This document shows positions 1-9,060 of a stretch of DNA of 64,000 nt, piece after piece. Both the position numbers and the translations under genes were made by a program. Every line of letters starts with the position of its first letter. Position 1 is the stretch's first letter. Below the pieces are notes generated by a model that made no database searches, was not told where the DNA came from, and saw only the letters and a program-made list of their open reading frames with translations. Origin of the DNA: Chryseobacterium sp. c4a (GTDB taxonomy: Bacteria; Bacteroidota; Bacteroidia; Flavobacteriales; Weeksellaceae); the NCBI RefSeq assembly GCF_009900745.1, contig NZ_WXVU01000017.1, positions 1-64,000 of the forward strand, given 5' to 3'.

Positions 1-180
1 CTTTCTTCTGGAGATTTCCTGTAATGCTAATTCACCTCCTTGCTCATACAATTCTTTAAATCTATAAAAACTGTCTCGGGAATATCCCATCACCTTACAG
101 GCTTTGGATACGTTTCCTAAATGTTGTGCTAATTCAAGTACGCCTAACTTGTTTTTGATGATCTTTTGTTGTGTTGTCAT
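1..180 (-). CDS. IS481-type transposase, N-terminal part (runs off left edge)
   Basis: Sixty codons are visible, starting at the ATG complementary to 178–180. The peptide begins MTTQQKIIKNKLGVLELAQ and continues with a helix-turn-helix stretch (NVSKACKVMGYSRDSFYRF). That is the usual N-terminal DNA-binding domain of Bacteroidota IS481-family transposases; the DDE catalytic domain would lie outside the window. An inverted repeat sits directly upstream. It marks a mobile element beside the effector island. Whether the full transposase is intact cannot be judged here. The family call rests on recognition of the N-terminus only. Confidence 0.7.
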   Translation of the reverse strand, partial: MTTQQKIIKNKLGVLELAQHLGNVSKACKVMGYSRDSFYRFKELYEQGGELALQEISRRK

Positions 181-237
181 AATACTTAATCTGTTTTAAA
201 GTTATTTAATTTGATTATAAATGTCAGATTAAGTATT
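181..237. repeat. 13-bp inverted repeat upstream of the transposase
   Basis: The arms aatacttaatctg (181–193) and cagattaagtatt (225–237) are perfect reverse complements around a 31-nt A+T-rich spacer. The element abuts the transposase start codon, so it could be a transposase-binding or terminal-repeat sequence, or an expression-limiting hairpin. The outer boundary of the insertion sequence could not be fixed. Confidence 0.55.
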
Positions 238-343
238 AACTAATTCAGCTAAATAAATATAAACTATATGAATTTAAACTCTGCCATGTAATATCCATTA
301 TTAATTCTATTTTAATAAACATAGTCATACGATCTTCTTTGAA

Positions 344-688
344 TTAGTTTTTAAATTCTTTCTTTAATCTTGTATTTTCCTCTTTTAATAAAGTAATATA
401 ATCCAGTAAGTTTCTAATAAGCTCAACATTTAGGTCGTCTTCAGGTATGACAGAAGTAATTTTTTGAGAATCTTCATTTGTATTTTTTTTAGATACTTCC
501 TCCTCATAAATATCTCCTAAAGACACACTTAAAAATTTGGAAAGTTTGTTCCATTCTTCTTTAGTGATCTTCACATCTCCATTTTCTTTCCTGCTATAGT
601 TAGAGACATCGGTTGCAATAGCATCAGCCACCTGTTGTTGGGTATAATTTTTTTGCTTTCTTATTGTACGTAGTTTTTCTTTTTGCAT
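344..688 (-). CDS. XRE-family helix-turn-helix regulator (left flank of island)
   Basis: This is a 114-residue protein starting MQKEKLRTIRKQKNYTQQQ. Residues 1–60 form a Cro/C1-type HTH (TQQQVADAIATDVSNYSRKE). The C-terminus (LLDYITLLKEENTRLKKE) is a short coiled coil suited to dimer formation. The start was placed at the MQKEKL methionine because the paralogue at 12512–12889 begins identically; the longer reading adds an unconserved hydrophobic stretch. The two regulators share sequence along their length and the same strand, and they bracket the effector–immunity array. Control of the array is possible but not shown. Target and ligand are unknown. Confidence 0.8.
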   Translation of the reverse strand: MQKEKLRTIRKQKNYTQQQVADAIATDVSNYSRKENGDVKITKEEWNKLSKFLSVSLGDIYEEEVSKKNTNEDSQKITSVIPEDDLNVELIRNLLDYITLLKEENTRLKKEFKN

Positions 689-886
689 CATTTTTTTTAC
701 AAATATGCAAAAAAAATACAATTCATTATTAGGGGATGTATGAATGTGTTTTTTAATTTTAAAAATCTTTTTAAATAAATAGTCGTAGAAGTACTACACT
801 TTTTAAAATTTATCAAAAGAATAGAATTAAAATAAAATAATATTTCTACCTTTCAGGAATTATTACCAAAAAACACATTCTATATT

Positions 887-2017
887 ATGAAAAAAAATAT
901 CCCAAATTCGGGTAATTCTCCGAGGAGAATTACCCCACCCTTGAAACAGGACATCTATTTTGTAAAACAAGGAGAAACGCTGGAAAGCATTTCATGGGAT
1001 TTGAACCTTGAAAATCCTAAATATCTTCGTGAATACCACAATTCAAAATGTAGTTACTTAGACCTTATTCCTGAAGATGGAACTTTAAGGTTTTTGCAGA
1101 AACTGCATATACCCAACTCAGGCGAAATATTAAAACTCAATGAGCAAATACGAAAATCCGGAGAAAGCTTATGTCACCTACTTCCAATGGGAAAAATCTC
1201 TTTTAATATAGAATTAATAGACGGGGATTATGAAGTGAAACAAACTGAAAGTGATGAAGGGATTAAAAAAAGTGAATATTCATACACGTTACACTTTAAA
1301 TATATAAAGGAGGAAGAAAAAGAACATTATGTAGAATTCACCATGAACAATTTCAAAAGAAATGAAGAGAAGCCCGAGGAGAAAATAAATAATCTGGCAT
1401 CCGATTTTGTTAAAATAGTGTATCCTATAACATTGATTATAGACAAATCTGGAAATTTTATTGCAGCAAATCCTATTAAAGAGACTAAGGATATAATCAA
1501 TGAACTAGAAACATTAAAGCAATATCATACTGGCTCTTATGCCGTTTCTCATATTGACCAAATGAAAAATAAAATGGCTGACCCACAAATGATCTATAAT
1601 AGTCTCAAAGAAACATTACCCTTTCAATTCATTTTCAATCAATTTTATAAAGCAAATTATCATTCAAAAGATACTACAGCTCCATATCATGATGAATTTT
1701 CGTGGCTAGCTCCGGCTTCTCCTATTAGACTGGAAATGGTTCATCAAACCTTACCACAAAACGACTCCAATTTAGTAGAGCTACTACAAACAGGGAAATC
1801 CATAGATTACCGAACTGTTTCGGAATTGTATTATACAGACTTGGAGTATGACAAGCAAATAATACCCCATTCAAAATCATTAAGGGCTAATCACTTAGCT
1901 ACATACACACTGGATTTCATGAACTTTTCTATTAAAAAGATAAAAGCAAAATTTGATATCCAGATTACCGATTACGAGAAGACAATAACTTTTGAATTAG
2001 AAAAACTAGTAGGATAA
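887..2017 (+). CDS. LysM-domain protein, first gene of the effector operon
   Basis: A 376-residue protein without a signal peptide. Residues about 22–75 look like a LysM module (DIYFVKQGETLESISWDLN). The rest is unassigned, acidic and lysine-rich. It lies 34 nt upstream of a PAAR-like DUF4280 gene and 570 nt upstream of a peptidoglycan hydrolase effector, all on the same strand, so it likely belongs to their operon. A role as adaptor or structural partner that loads the effector on a contractile injection system is inferred from position only. The 198-nt gap before it holds an A+T-rich promoter region and a short palindromic stretch (gtagaagtactac, 785–797). No catalytic residues were recognised. 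Confidence 0.7.
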   Translation: MKKNIPNSGNSPRRITPPLKQDIYFVKQGETLESISWDLNLENPKYLREYHNSKCSYLDLIPEDGTLRFLQKLHIPNSGEILKLNEQIRKSGESLCHLLPMGKISFNIELIDGDYEVKQTESDEGIKKSEYSYTLHFKYIKEEEKEHYVEFTMNNFKRNEEKPEEKINNLASDFVKIVYPITLIIDKSGNFIAANPIKETKDIINELETLKQYHTGSYAVSHIDQMKNKMADPQMIYNSLKETLPFQFIFNQFYKANYHSKDTTAPYHDEFSWLAPASPIRLEMVHQTLPQNDSNLVELLQTGKSIDYRTVSELYYTDLEYDKQIIPHSKSLRANHLATYTLDFMNFSIKKIKAKFDIQITDYEKTITFELEKLVG

Positions 2018-2051
2018 TTATTATTTTTTTAGAACCATCAAACACACAGAT

Positions 2052-2555
2052 ATGTCAGAAAATTCATCAGCACATAGTGACAAGCATTTTGTCATTCAAA
2101 AAGGCAAAGCTCAATGCAATCAAGGTGATCAGTTCCCGCAATTTAAAGTAACATCCCATCAAAAGCATTATTGGAATAATAAAAATGCAACGGAAGATTA
2201 CCTTGCTGTAACAGAAGATGATGTACAATTCAATCCTCCCGGACCAAGTTTTGGACAATGTAAATTGAAACCAACGTCCAGCGGATATTTACCCTGTGCA
2301 TTTGCTCCAGCCGGAAAATGGCAGAAAACATATGAAAAAACAAAGGTTATGAATAAAAGCTGCCTTTCTGAAATTTCTGAATTGATGTGCAGCGTTGGGG
2401 GAAAAATCACAGTAAAAGAACATGGACAAACATCAACCATGAATAAACAAAATATAACAACGGCTGATCCAAAAACCTATAATATCATTAATCCATTTAT
2501 GAATTTTGAGGAGTCTCAAAGTGAATTGGAAGGATCTGATCAAGTTTATGAATAG
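2052..2555 (+). CDS. DUF4280 PAAR-like protein
   Basis: A 167-residue protein with the pattern of DUF4280 proteins: an early VIQKGKAQCNQG strand, a central FGQCKL motif followed by PCAFAPAGKW, and a late LMCSVGGKITVKEHGQ strand. DUF4280 is regarded as PAAR-like, that is, a spike-tip protein that carries effectors on type VI or related contractile systems. Conserved cysteines and glycines fit the fold. It has no signal peptide, as expected for contractile export. It lies 30 nt before the large effector gene, so it is the best clue to how that effector leaves the cell. No other secretion-system component is in the window. Confidence 0.8.
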   Translation: MSENSSAHSDKHFVIQKGKAQCNQGDQFPQFKVTSHQKHYWNNKNATEDYLAVTEDDVQFNPPGPSFGQCKLKPTSSGYLPCAFAPAGKWQKTYEKTKVMNKSCLSEISELMCSVGGKITVKEHGQTSTMNKQNITTADPKTYNIINPFMNFEESQSELEGSDQVYE

Positions 2556-2585
2556 AATTTCTATCAATAATCAATACTAACGACT

Positions 2586-5165
2586 ATGGCAAAATTGACT
2601 ATTAAAGGTAATACAAAACCTATTGTGGGAAATACGGAGGCTTATTCACTTCCTGTATTTGATAATGTAATGACATCCAATCCTTTTTCTTTCCCGCCTC
2701 CTAAAGTAAAATGGGATATCTATATACAAGATAGAAACGGATGGCGGATCGCCAAGGGAAATATAAAAGAAGGAGAAAATGTAACCTACAAATTCACGGC
2801 TAAAAGTCTTAAATATAAGGCTTTAAGAATTGAAGTTATAAGAGGCAAAGATAAAGGAGAACTTTATATAAAACCACAGGAAACAGAGGAGCCGAAAATA
2901 GTAAGTGTTGAACTACAAGACATTAATTCTGAAAGATTACCAAAAGGAAAGCTATTACATTATACTGATACCATAATAGCTAAAGCCCATTGTGTTGGAA
3001 TGTTTGGATATAAAGTGGCATTTACTCTTTGGGAAGATGATGCCATAGGAAAAGGACATGATCCTATTGTAAATATGATGAATAAGATCAATCAGATCCC
3101 ACTCATTGGGGAAGTGAATCATGAGGGAGTTGCCAAAGTTTATTTCAGGCTGCCTGCCTATACTATGGCCGTTCAAATTGCCAATGCCGGAGTAGCAAGA
3201 GGAGACAAAAGCGAAGGAAAAACCCATGAATATTATGTAACCGCTGAAGTAGTTTCGAAGCATATTTTAAAGGCCAGCCCTAATGTAAATGTGGCCAACC
3301 CTGCTCATATTCCACCTCCACCTAAGAAAGCTGAACCGATAGACAATACTCCACCACACAGAAAACCTCCCGTTGCTCCTGAACATAATAAACCGAAACC
3401 CAATAAGCCGAAACCCAAAGAGGAAACAGCAAAGTTTCCTGTAACGCCTGCAGCCAAGAAACAGGCAGATCCTGAAGGGAAAATAGTAAATGCGGAGTTT
3501 ACAGACGGTACAGGAAAAACACTTAAAAATGCCAAGACCGGAGATACAGTATCCATTAAAATAACTTCTCAGGGGATGAGAGGCAAAAATGTAATGGTAA
3601 GAATTTGGGAAGAAGATTTTTCACGATACAGCAATGATCTTGTATATGAAGTATCTGTAACTTTAGCCCACGATACCTCTAATTTTATTAATAACGTTAC
3701 TCTTACAAAAGAGATGTATAATAAAAGTAATGATTTTGGAGAGGGAAATGAACGGGAGTATTTTATAGAAGTTGAACATCTCAACACTTCCGTGACTTCT
3801 CAGGTGATCCCGATAAGTCCAGATGCTGAACCTGTGAAAGTAGATCCGAATGATTCTCCTGCGATTATTAAGGAACCTAAACAGGAGAAAAAAGAAGAAA
3901 ATGTGTGTGAATGTGAAGCCAAAGTAAGAGCCTTTATGAGAATGCTGAGAGTGAAAGAAGGATCAGAAGGAGAATCAGGCTATACGAAACTCTTTGGACA
4001 TGAAAACTTTACAAAACCGCCCCACAATAAAGATATGAGTACCCACCCCAAAATTGTAATTACGGCAGGAGGTTATTCATCAAGTGCTGCAGGAGCTTAC
4101 CAAATAATGCAAGATACTTATAAAGGTTTTCAAGGATATTATCAGGATAAACAAAAAAAATGGCATTATTCAGAAGAGATAAATTATATTAAAAAATATA
4201 AAATTTCAAGTTTTGACCAGGAATCCCAGGATAAACTTTGTTTGGTTATCTTTAAACATAATTATCGACCAAAAAGAGCTAATTCATTTTTTTATAAAGA
4301 AGATGGCACTCCAAGACCAGGTCGTTCTAAATTTAATGATGCATATGGTGATATTATTCAAATGATAATTGATGATAATTTTGACAAAGCAATTTTGACG
4401 TCTAGTTTATGCTGGGCAAGTCTACCAAATGCTCCGTATGGGCAACCTACTGGAACAAAAGACGAATGCAAGGCAAACTATGAAAAATTTTTAAAAGAAG
4501 AAATTGCAGGAAAAAGTGATTTGTATCTTAAAAAAGGATTTTTGAAAGGGTTTGGTTACACCTGTTGTGATGGAAATAATGAATCTAATGGAGTTTGTCC
4601 AGATGATTGTTCACAGTGTTTTGATTATGCTGATGTTTGGGAAAACCCAGAAATCAGTACAGATAATGGAGGGAAAAATAATAATAGATTTGGATATAAT
4701 TCTGCAAGAGGACATAAAGGGATTGATATAGTTTCGGGGCCAGAATATAAAGATGTTCATTCTTTAATGTGTGGAGAAATTGTAGCAATCGTAGATACTT
4801 TTAAAACAAATCAGTATAAATTTCGAAGTTTAGGTAATACATTAATGATAAAATCAAAAGATAAAGATGGTAAAACAGTATTTATTTTATATTGTCATTT
4901 AAATAAAATATATGTAAAAAAAGGGGATAAGGTGAAGCACGGTCAAAAGGTTGCTCAATCCGGCTCTACAGGAAATGCTTCAAGTGATGAATTTCCAAAT
5001 GGGGTAAAAGGAAGTGGTATAAATAAAAGATATTGGCATTGCCATGTTGAGGCAGCTACAAAAGGGGAAGGTTATAATAACTTCCGTGACTTAGGAGCTT
5101 ACAGGATAAAAGCAGAAGACTATATGAAAACAAAATTTGATAAAAATGGAAATACAATTAAATAA
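2586..5165 (+). CDS. Full-length cell-wall effector: Ig-like domains + GH104 + M23 peptidase
   Basis: An 859-residue protein with no signal peptide. Residues 1–235 and about 295–420 look like beta-sandwich (Ig-like) modules separated by a Pro/Lys-rich hinge. Residues about 440–670 match lambda-endolysin-type GH104 lytic transglycosylases: a probable catalytic Glu in RVKEG, SSAAGAYQIM, ESQDK and CWASLPNAPYG. A Cys-rich linker (CPDDCSQCFDYADV) follows. Residues about 690–859 are an M23/LytM zinc peptidase with H710 and D714 (GHKGID) and H818/H820 (HCHVE). Together these would cut both glycan and peptide of peptidoglycan. The Ig part is probably for delivery. The downstream lipoprotein gene overlaps its 3' end by 20 nt. 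The C-terminal half is repeated, truncated, at 6278 and 8763. Confidence 0.85.
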   Translation: MAKLTIKGNTKPIVGNTEAYSLPVFDNVMTSNPFSFPPPKVKWDIYIQDRNGWRIAKGNIKEGENVTYKFTAKSLKYKALRIEVIRGKDKGELYIKPQETEEPKIVSVELQDINSERLPKGKLLHYTDTIIAKAHCVGMFGYKVAFTLWEDDAIGKGHDPIVNMMNKINQIPLIGEVNHEGVAKVYFRLPAYTMAVQIANAGVARGDKSEGKTHEYYVTAEVVSKHILKASPNVNVANPAHIPPPPKKAEPIDNTPPHRKPPVAPEHNKPKPNKPKPKEETAKFPVTPAAKKQADPEGKIVNAEFTDGTGKTLKNAKTGDTVSIKITSQGMRGKNVMVRIWEEDFSRYSNDLVYEVSVTLAHDTSNFINNVTLTKEMYNKSNDFGEGNEREYFIEVEHLNTSVTSQVIPISPDAEPVKVDPNDSPAIIKEPKQEKKEENVCECEAKVRAFMRMLRVKEGSEGESGYTKLFGHENFTKPPHNKDMSTHPKIVITAGGYSSSAAGAYQIMQDTYKGFQGYYQDKQKKWHYSEEINYIKKYKISSFDQESQDKLCLVIFKHNYRPKRANSFFYKEDGTPRPGRSKFNDAYGDIIQMIIDDNFDKAILTSSLCWASLPNAPYGQPTGTKDECKANYEKFLKEEIAGKSDLYLKKGFLKGFGYTCCDGNNESNGVCPDDCSQCFDYADVWENPEISTDNGGKNNNRFGYNSARGHKGIDIVSGPEYKDVHSLMCGEIVAIVDTFKTNQYKFRSLGNTLMIKSKDKDGKTVFILYCHLNKIYVKKGDKVKHGQKVAQSGSTGNASSDEFPNGVKGSGINKRYWHCHVEAATKGEGYNNFRDLGAYRIKAEDYMKTKFDKNGNTIK
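3636..3960 (+). repeat. Linker/Ig–GH104 junction repeat, parental copy
   Basis: About 325 bp that encode the end of the second Ig-like domain and the first residues of GH104. The same DNA, with few changes, recurs at 8736–9060 and in shortened form at about 6240–6440. It is the natural site for homologous exchange between the full effector and the displaced tails. Confidence 0.8.
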
Positions 5166-6189
5166 ATTTTTCTTAATAATATTAGTTTTATTTTCTTCGT
5201 GTAAGGGAGATGCACAAGAAAATTATACCGTATCAAAAAAAACTCACCAGACTGCTACCACTGCAACTATTAATTTTTTTGATAAAAAATATACGACCAA
5301 ATACACTATGATTGTTGATGAATCTACCCTTGCAGATCATCCTACAAAGACATTCTTAGATTGTACAAATAGTTATTTTACCATTCATTATATCCCAAAA
5401 ATTCAAGAATTGGAAAATTATTGGGTAAATCAATATTTCAAAAATAAAGATATTGATAAAATAAATTTTGATGCGGAAAGTAAAGGAATTGAAAAAAAAA
5501 TAAATGAGAATAGTAAGGATTATGTAATTTTTTGCTACTATGTTTCTTCAAAATTTCTGAAATCGAATGCAGGATGTTCAAGTGAAAGTGTGTATTTGGA
5601 CGATAAAGCAAATGCGGAAATTTATTATTATAACACTCAAAAAAATAAATGGAAGTTAATTAAACAAGAATCATCACCTGTTCTTCCTAGAATAATAGAA
5701 TCGAAATACTTTAAGACTAATTTTCCATCGTATTTTGTTCAAAATAAAAAGCAAGAAGAATCTTCTGTAGATATACAATCAGACAATAAAAATATTATAG
5801 GTTTATGGCAACTGGATTGCTCGATTAGCAATAGTGGACTTGATATATCATCCAACAAGGGTAAATTATCAGGTACTCTGGCGCTATCTCCTCCGGCAGT
5901 TTTCGTAGATATAATAGTGGAAAGAAATGATGGAAAATCATATGATATAAAATATCTTTCGCAGGATATGTCTCCTCCATTAGCATCTGAAAATATAATA
6001 GAAGATAAAAACATATCAAAAAGCGAAAAAATTGGTGAGCTTTTTGTAAAAAGCAACAACGAAATTGAGTTAATATGGTATGGTTTGTATAATATTAACA
6101 TAAAAAAAAGAACACACTTAGTTAATCAATTTTCAAATAATAAATCTAATAATCATATCATACTAAAGAAGTGTTCTGAAAAAGAATAG
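5146..6189 (+). CDS. Lipoprotein, probable immunity protein for the first effector
   Basis: A 347-residue protein with a lipoprotein signal (FFLIILVLFSSC) and Cys anchor. The start at ATG 5146 overlaps the effector's last codons; an upstream TTG at 5137 adds only three residues. Its last about 120 residues share a pattern with the lipoproteins at 7708 and 10253: GLWQLDC, LIWYGLYN and a terminal ILKKC. Its N-terminal half resembles that of the 7708 protein (FFDKKY; KNKWKLIKQ) but not the 10253 protein. A lipoprotein on the periplasmic side would be in the right place to block incoming GH104 and M23 enzymes. The immunity role is inferred from overlap, location and repetition of the pairing. Confidence 0.75.
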   Translation: MEIQLNKFFLIILVLFSSCKGDAQENYTVSKKTHQTATTATINFFDKKYTTKYTMIVDESTLADHPTKTFLDCTNSYFTIHYIPKIQELENYWVNQYFKNKDIDKINFDAESKGIEKKINENSKDYVIFCYYVSSKFLKSNAGCSSESVYLDDKANAEIYYYNTQKNKWKLIKQESSPVLPRIIESKYFKTNFPSYFVQNKKQEESSVDIQSDNKNIIGLWQLDCSISNSGLDISSNKGKLSGTLALSPPAVFVDIIVERNDGKSYDIKYLSQDMSPPLASENIIEDKNISKSEKIGELFVKSNNEIELIWYGLYNINIKKRTHLVNQFSNNKSNNHIILKKCSEKE

Positions 6190-6196
6190 TTCATGA

Positions 6197-6277
6197 AATT
6201 GTTTACAATGCTTTGAATATGCAGATATAGTCAGTAAACAAGAATATTTTATAAAGGTTGAACATCTCAACACTTCC
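6197..6277 (+). pseudogene. Remnant of a lost effector cassette (linker fusion)
   Basis: Directly after the lipoprotein stop an open stretch reads NCLQCFEYADIVSKQ and then EYFIKVEHLNTSV. The first part matches the Cys-rich linker that follows GH104 in the full effector (DCSQCFDYADV). The second matches the linker that precedes GH104. The two normally lie some 250 residues apart, so the join records a deletion between cassettes. It is in frame with the next cassette but has a stop codon at 6194–6196 and no ATG. Confidence 0.7.
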
Positions 6278-6440
6278 GTGACTTCTCAGGTTATCCCAAT
6301 AAGCCCAAGTGCTGAACCAGTAAAAGTAGATCCGAATGATTCTCCTGCGATTATTAAGGAACCTAAACAGGAGAAAAAAGAAGAAAATGTGTGTGAATGT
6401 GAAGCAAGAGTAAGAGCATTTATTAGAATGCTTAGGGTAA
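6240..6440 (+). repeat. Linker repeat, second (shortened) copy
   Basis: Near-identical to about 3760–3960 of the full effector, covering VEHLNTSV through the CECEARVRAF start of GH104. Homology on the left stops within the remnant at 6197–6239. Confidence 0.75.
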
Positions 6441-7711
6441 AAGAAGGAACTGAAAAAGAAATAGGTTATACAACTCAATATAGTGGAAAACAATTTTCAG
6501 ATTTCAGCGAACACCCTCAAGAAGTTGTGACCGATAGTAAAGGAAAACATCGCTCTTCAGCAGCAGGAGCTTATCAAATAATGACTGACACTTGGAAAAA
6601 TCTGAAAGGATATTATCAAGATAAAAATAAAAAATGGAATTATTCTGAAAAATTGGATTATGCAAAAAAATATAATATCTCGACTTTTGATCAGGAGTCC
6701 CAAGATAAATTTTGTGTAGTGATAATGAAATTTAACTATGTAAAAGATCGTGCCGATAGCTTTTATAACCCTACAGTTTGGAAAGACAAAAAAAACAAGA
6801 TTCATGATATTACACAAGAACAAAAGCTTAAAGAATGGAGAAAAAGATTTAGAAAGCAGAATGGTGATATTATTCAAATGATTATTGATAATGATATCAA
6901 AAGAGCTGCATTAATATCCAGTCTATGTTGGGCTAGTTTACCTGATTCACCTTATGGACAGCAGAGTTCAACATATACTTTTGAGATGGTAAAAGCAATT
7001 TATGAGCAAAAATTAGCCGAAGAACTTATTGAACCTAATAAAGAGTTACATTTGAAAAAAGGTTTTTTAAAAGAATTTGGTTATGGATGTTGTGGGGACC
7101 ACATTAAAAAAGAAGAGTCATTACCTAGCAAGTGTCCCGACGATTGCTCACAATGTTTTGAGTATTCAGATGTTGTCCCCACTCCTAAAGTTAATGACCA
7201 AAGTGGTAATAAAAATCATAATAGGTATAAAAAAGAATATAGAATCAAATCAAATGGTAAAAAGTATTATCATACTGGAACAGATATTTTAGCAGTTGTT
7301 GGTACAGAAGTACATTCAATGATGTGTGGAGAAGTAGTCCATATAAGAACGGACCTTCCACAAAATGATTATATTAAAGGTTATGAAGGTCCTACTAGTT
7401 ACGGGAATACTGTAACAATTAAATCTAAAGATAAAAATGGGAAAATTGTATATCATTTCTACGCTCATTTATCCAAGGTAAAAGTCCGAGTAGGAGAAAA
7501 AATAAAACATAACCAAATAATAGGGTTATCTGGAAGTACAGGGAATGCTATGCATGTTGAAGTTAAACACAGACATATACATGTTGAAGCTGGTACCTCT
7601 TATTCTACCATAGGAGGTTCTAATAATAAACAAAGGTGTAAATTGAATGCAGATTTGAATCCAGAAAATTATATGAAATCTAAATTCGACAATAAAGGCA
7701 ATACATTATGA
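6278..7711 (+). CDS. Displaced effector C-terminus: GH104 + M23 (cassette 2)
   Basis: About 477 residues from a GTG at 6278. It lacks the N-terminal Ig-like delivery region. After a 40-residue linker nearly identical to the full effector come GH104 (RVKEG, SSAAGAYQIM, CWASLPDSPYG), the CPDDCSQCFEYSDV linker and an M23 domain with HTGTD and HIHVE metal ligands. The catalytic domains look intact but differ clearly from the first copy. The open frame extends back only to 6197 and contains no ATG, so independent translation is doubtful. It is best viewed as a silent spare tail that could recombine into the full gene through the shared linker. It overlaps its lipoprotein gene by ATGA (7708–7711). 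Confidence 0.75.
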   Translation: MTSQVIPISPSAEPVKVDPNDSPAIIKEPKQEKKEENVCECEARVRAFIRMLRVKEGTEKEIGYTTQYSGKQFSDFSEHPQEVVTDSKGKHRSSAAGAYQIMTDTWKNLKGYYQDKNKKWNYSEKLDYAKKYNISTFDQESQDKFCVVIMKFNYVKDRADSFYNPTVWKDKKNKIHDITQEQKLKEWRKRFRKQNGDIIQMIIDNDIKRAALISSLCWASLPDSPYGQQSSTYTFEMVKAIYEQKLAEELIEPNKELHLKKGFLKEFGYGCCGDHIKKEESLPSKCPDDCSQCFEYSDVVPTPKVNDQSGNKNHNRYKKEYRIKSNGKKYYHTGTDILAVVGTEVHSMMCGEVVHIRTDLPQNDYIKGYEGPTSYGNTVTIKSKDKNGKIVYHFYAHLSKVKVRVGEKIKHNQIIGLSGSTGNAMHVEVKHRHIHVEAGTSYSTIGGSNNKQRCKLNADLNPENYMKSKFDNKGNTL

Positions 7712-8727
7712 AGAAATTAATCAATATTTTTTATTTTTCTATATTAATATCAGGAATTATTTCTTGCAATGGTCAAGAGAATAAAACAAAAATAGTTACG
7801 ACTATTACAACCAAAAAAACGAGTAACACGACTCAAGCAATTCCTGATTTGTTTGATAAAAAATATTTTCATGGCTATCAATTAAGCCCTGATTCAGACT
7901 ATCCAATTTATACATATATTGGTAAAGATATTGGGAGCTTAACTGTAAATTTCATAAATAAAAATATAGATAAACAAAATGAATGGTTACAGTTTGATTT
8001 TAATAATGGTATAGATGCTGGTGATGACCCCGATGACAAATACTTCAGTGATTTGGACAAGGTTATTAAAAGAAAGTTAGAACCAAACTTAACAGATTAT
8101 GAAATAATTACAGAGTATGTTCCATTAAAATATTTGCAAAAACAAACACTTGACTTCATTTATCCCTACATAAAAACTTATTACTTATATAATAAAGAAA
8201 AGAAGGAATGGCAATTTATAAAAGAAATTAAGATTAATGACAGTTCTAATGAGAAAAATATTACTACATTATTAGAACTAAATTCAATGATTAATCTCAA
8301 TCAGAAAGACAATTCTCATACTCAAAATGATACAGCATCAATGCCGCTTAAACAATTTGATGGTGTATGGTCTTCTGATTGTCAATCAAATCTTCATGTA
8401 TCTCTTTCTTCAGTCATTACTAATGCTCAATTTTTAATTCCAGACCGATTTGCTATGAATGCTCAATTAAAGAAAATCGATACTAATAAATATGAGTTGT
8501 ATTTCACAGATTTTCCACCAATAATTCCCTTACCTGACAATATGGAGGTTTGGGATAATATGGATAATAAAAAGTCTGTAGGTATCATCGAGTTTATTGG
8601 AAAATCAAAACTAAGTTTAACATGGTTTGGTTTTTATCATAAGAAGTTCAAAAAGAATATTGAGACAGAAAATCCATTTGATAGTAAAAAGAACACAGAT
8701 ATTCTTGTAAAATGTTCTGATAAATAG
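7708..8727 (+). CDS. Lipoprotein, probable immunity protein for cassette 2
   Basis: A 339-residue lipoprotein (signal LISGIISC, then NGQ). It overlaps the preceding cassette by ATGA, which suggests translational coupling. The N-terminal half resembles the 5146 protein (LFDKKYF, EWQFIKE), and both partner M23-bearing effectors. The C-terminal part carries the shared pattern GVWSSDC, LTWFGFYHKK and ILVKC found in all three array lipoproteins. A simple reading is that the shared half blocks GH104 and the N-terminal half blocks the variable second enzyme. Function is inferred from context; no known immunity family was recognised. Confidence 0.7.
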   Translation: MKKLINIFYFSILISGIISCNGQENKTKIVTTITTKKTSNTTQAIPDLFDKKYFHGYQLSPDSDYPIYTYIGKDIGSLTVNFINKNIDKQNEWLQFDFNNGIDAGDDPDDKYFSDLDKVIKRKLEPNLTDYEIITEYVPLKYLQKQTLDFIYPYIKTYYLYNKEKKEWQFIKEIKINDSSNEKNITTLLELNSMINLNQKDNSHTQNDTASMPLKQFDGVWSSDCQSNLHVSLSSVITNAQFLIPDRFAMNAQLKKIDTNKYELYFTDFPPIIPLPDNMEVWDNMDNKKSVGIIEFIGKSKLSLTWFGFYHKKFKKNIETENPFDSKKNTDILVKCSDK

Positions 8728-8735
8728 GTAAAGGA

Positions 8736-9060
8736 GATCTTGTATACAAAATCCCCTTAGTATTGTCCTATTATACCTCCAATTTTATTAATAATGTTAC
8801 TCTTACAAAAGAGATGTATGATAAAAGTAATGATTTTGGGGAAGGAAGCGAACGGGAGTATTTTATAGAAGTTGAACATCTCAATACTTCTGTGACTTCT
8901 CAGGTTATCCCAATAAGCCCAAGTGCTGAACCAGTAAAAGTAGATCCTAATGATTCTCCTGCGATTATTAAAGAACCTAAGCAGGAGAAGAAAGAAGAAA
9001 AGGTATGTGAATGCGAAGCTAGGGTAAGAGCATTTATTAGAATGGTAAGAGTTGGCGAAG
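8736..9060 (+). repeat. Linker/Ig–GH104 junction repeat, third copy
   Basis: Matches 3636–3960 at nearly constant spacing. It begins only 9 nt after the preceding lipoprotein stop, at the codons for DLVY of the second Ig-like domain, which locates the recombination breakpoint. Confidence 0.8.

Noticed and set aside
7077..7292. 71-codon open frame inside cassette 2
   Set aside because: It lies in another frame of the GH104–M23 gene with no family match.
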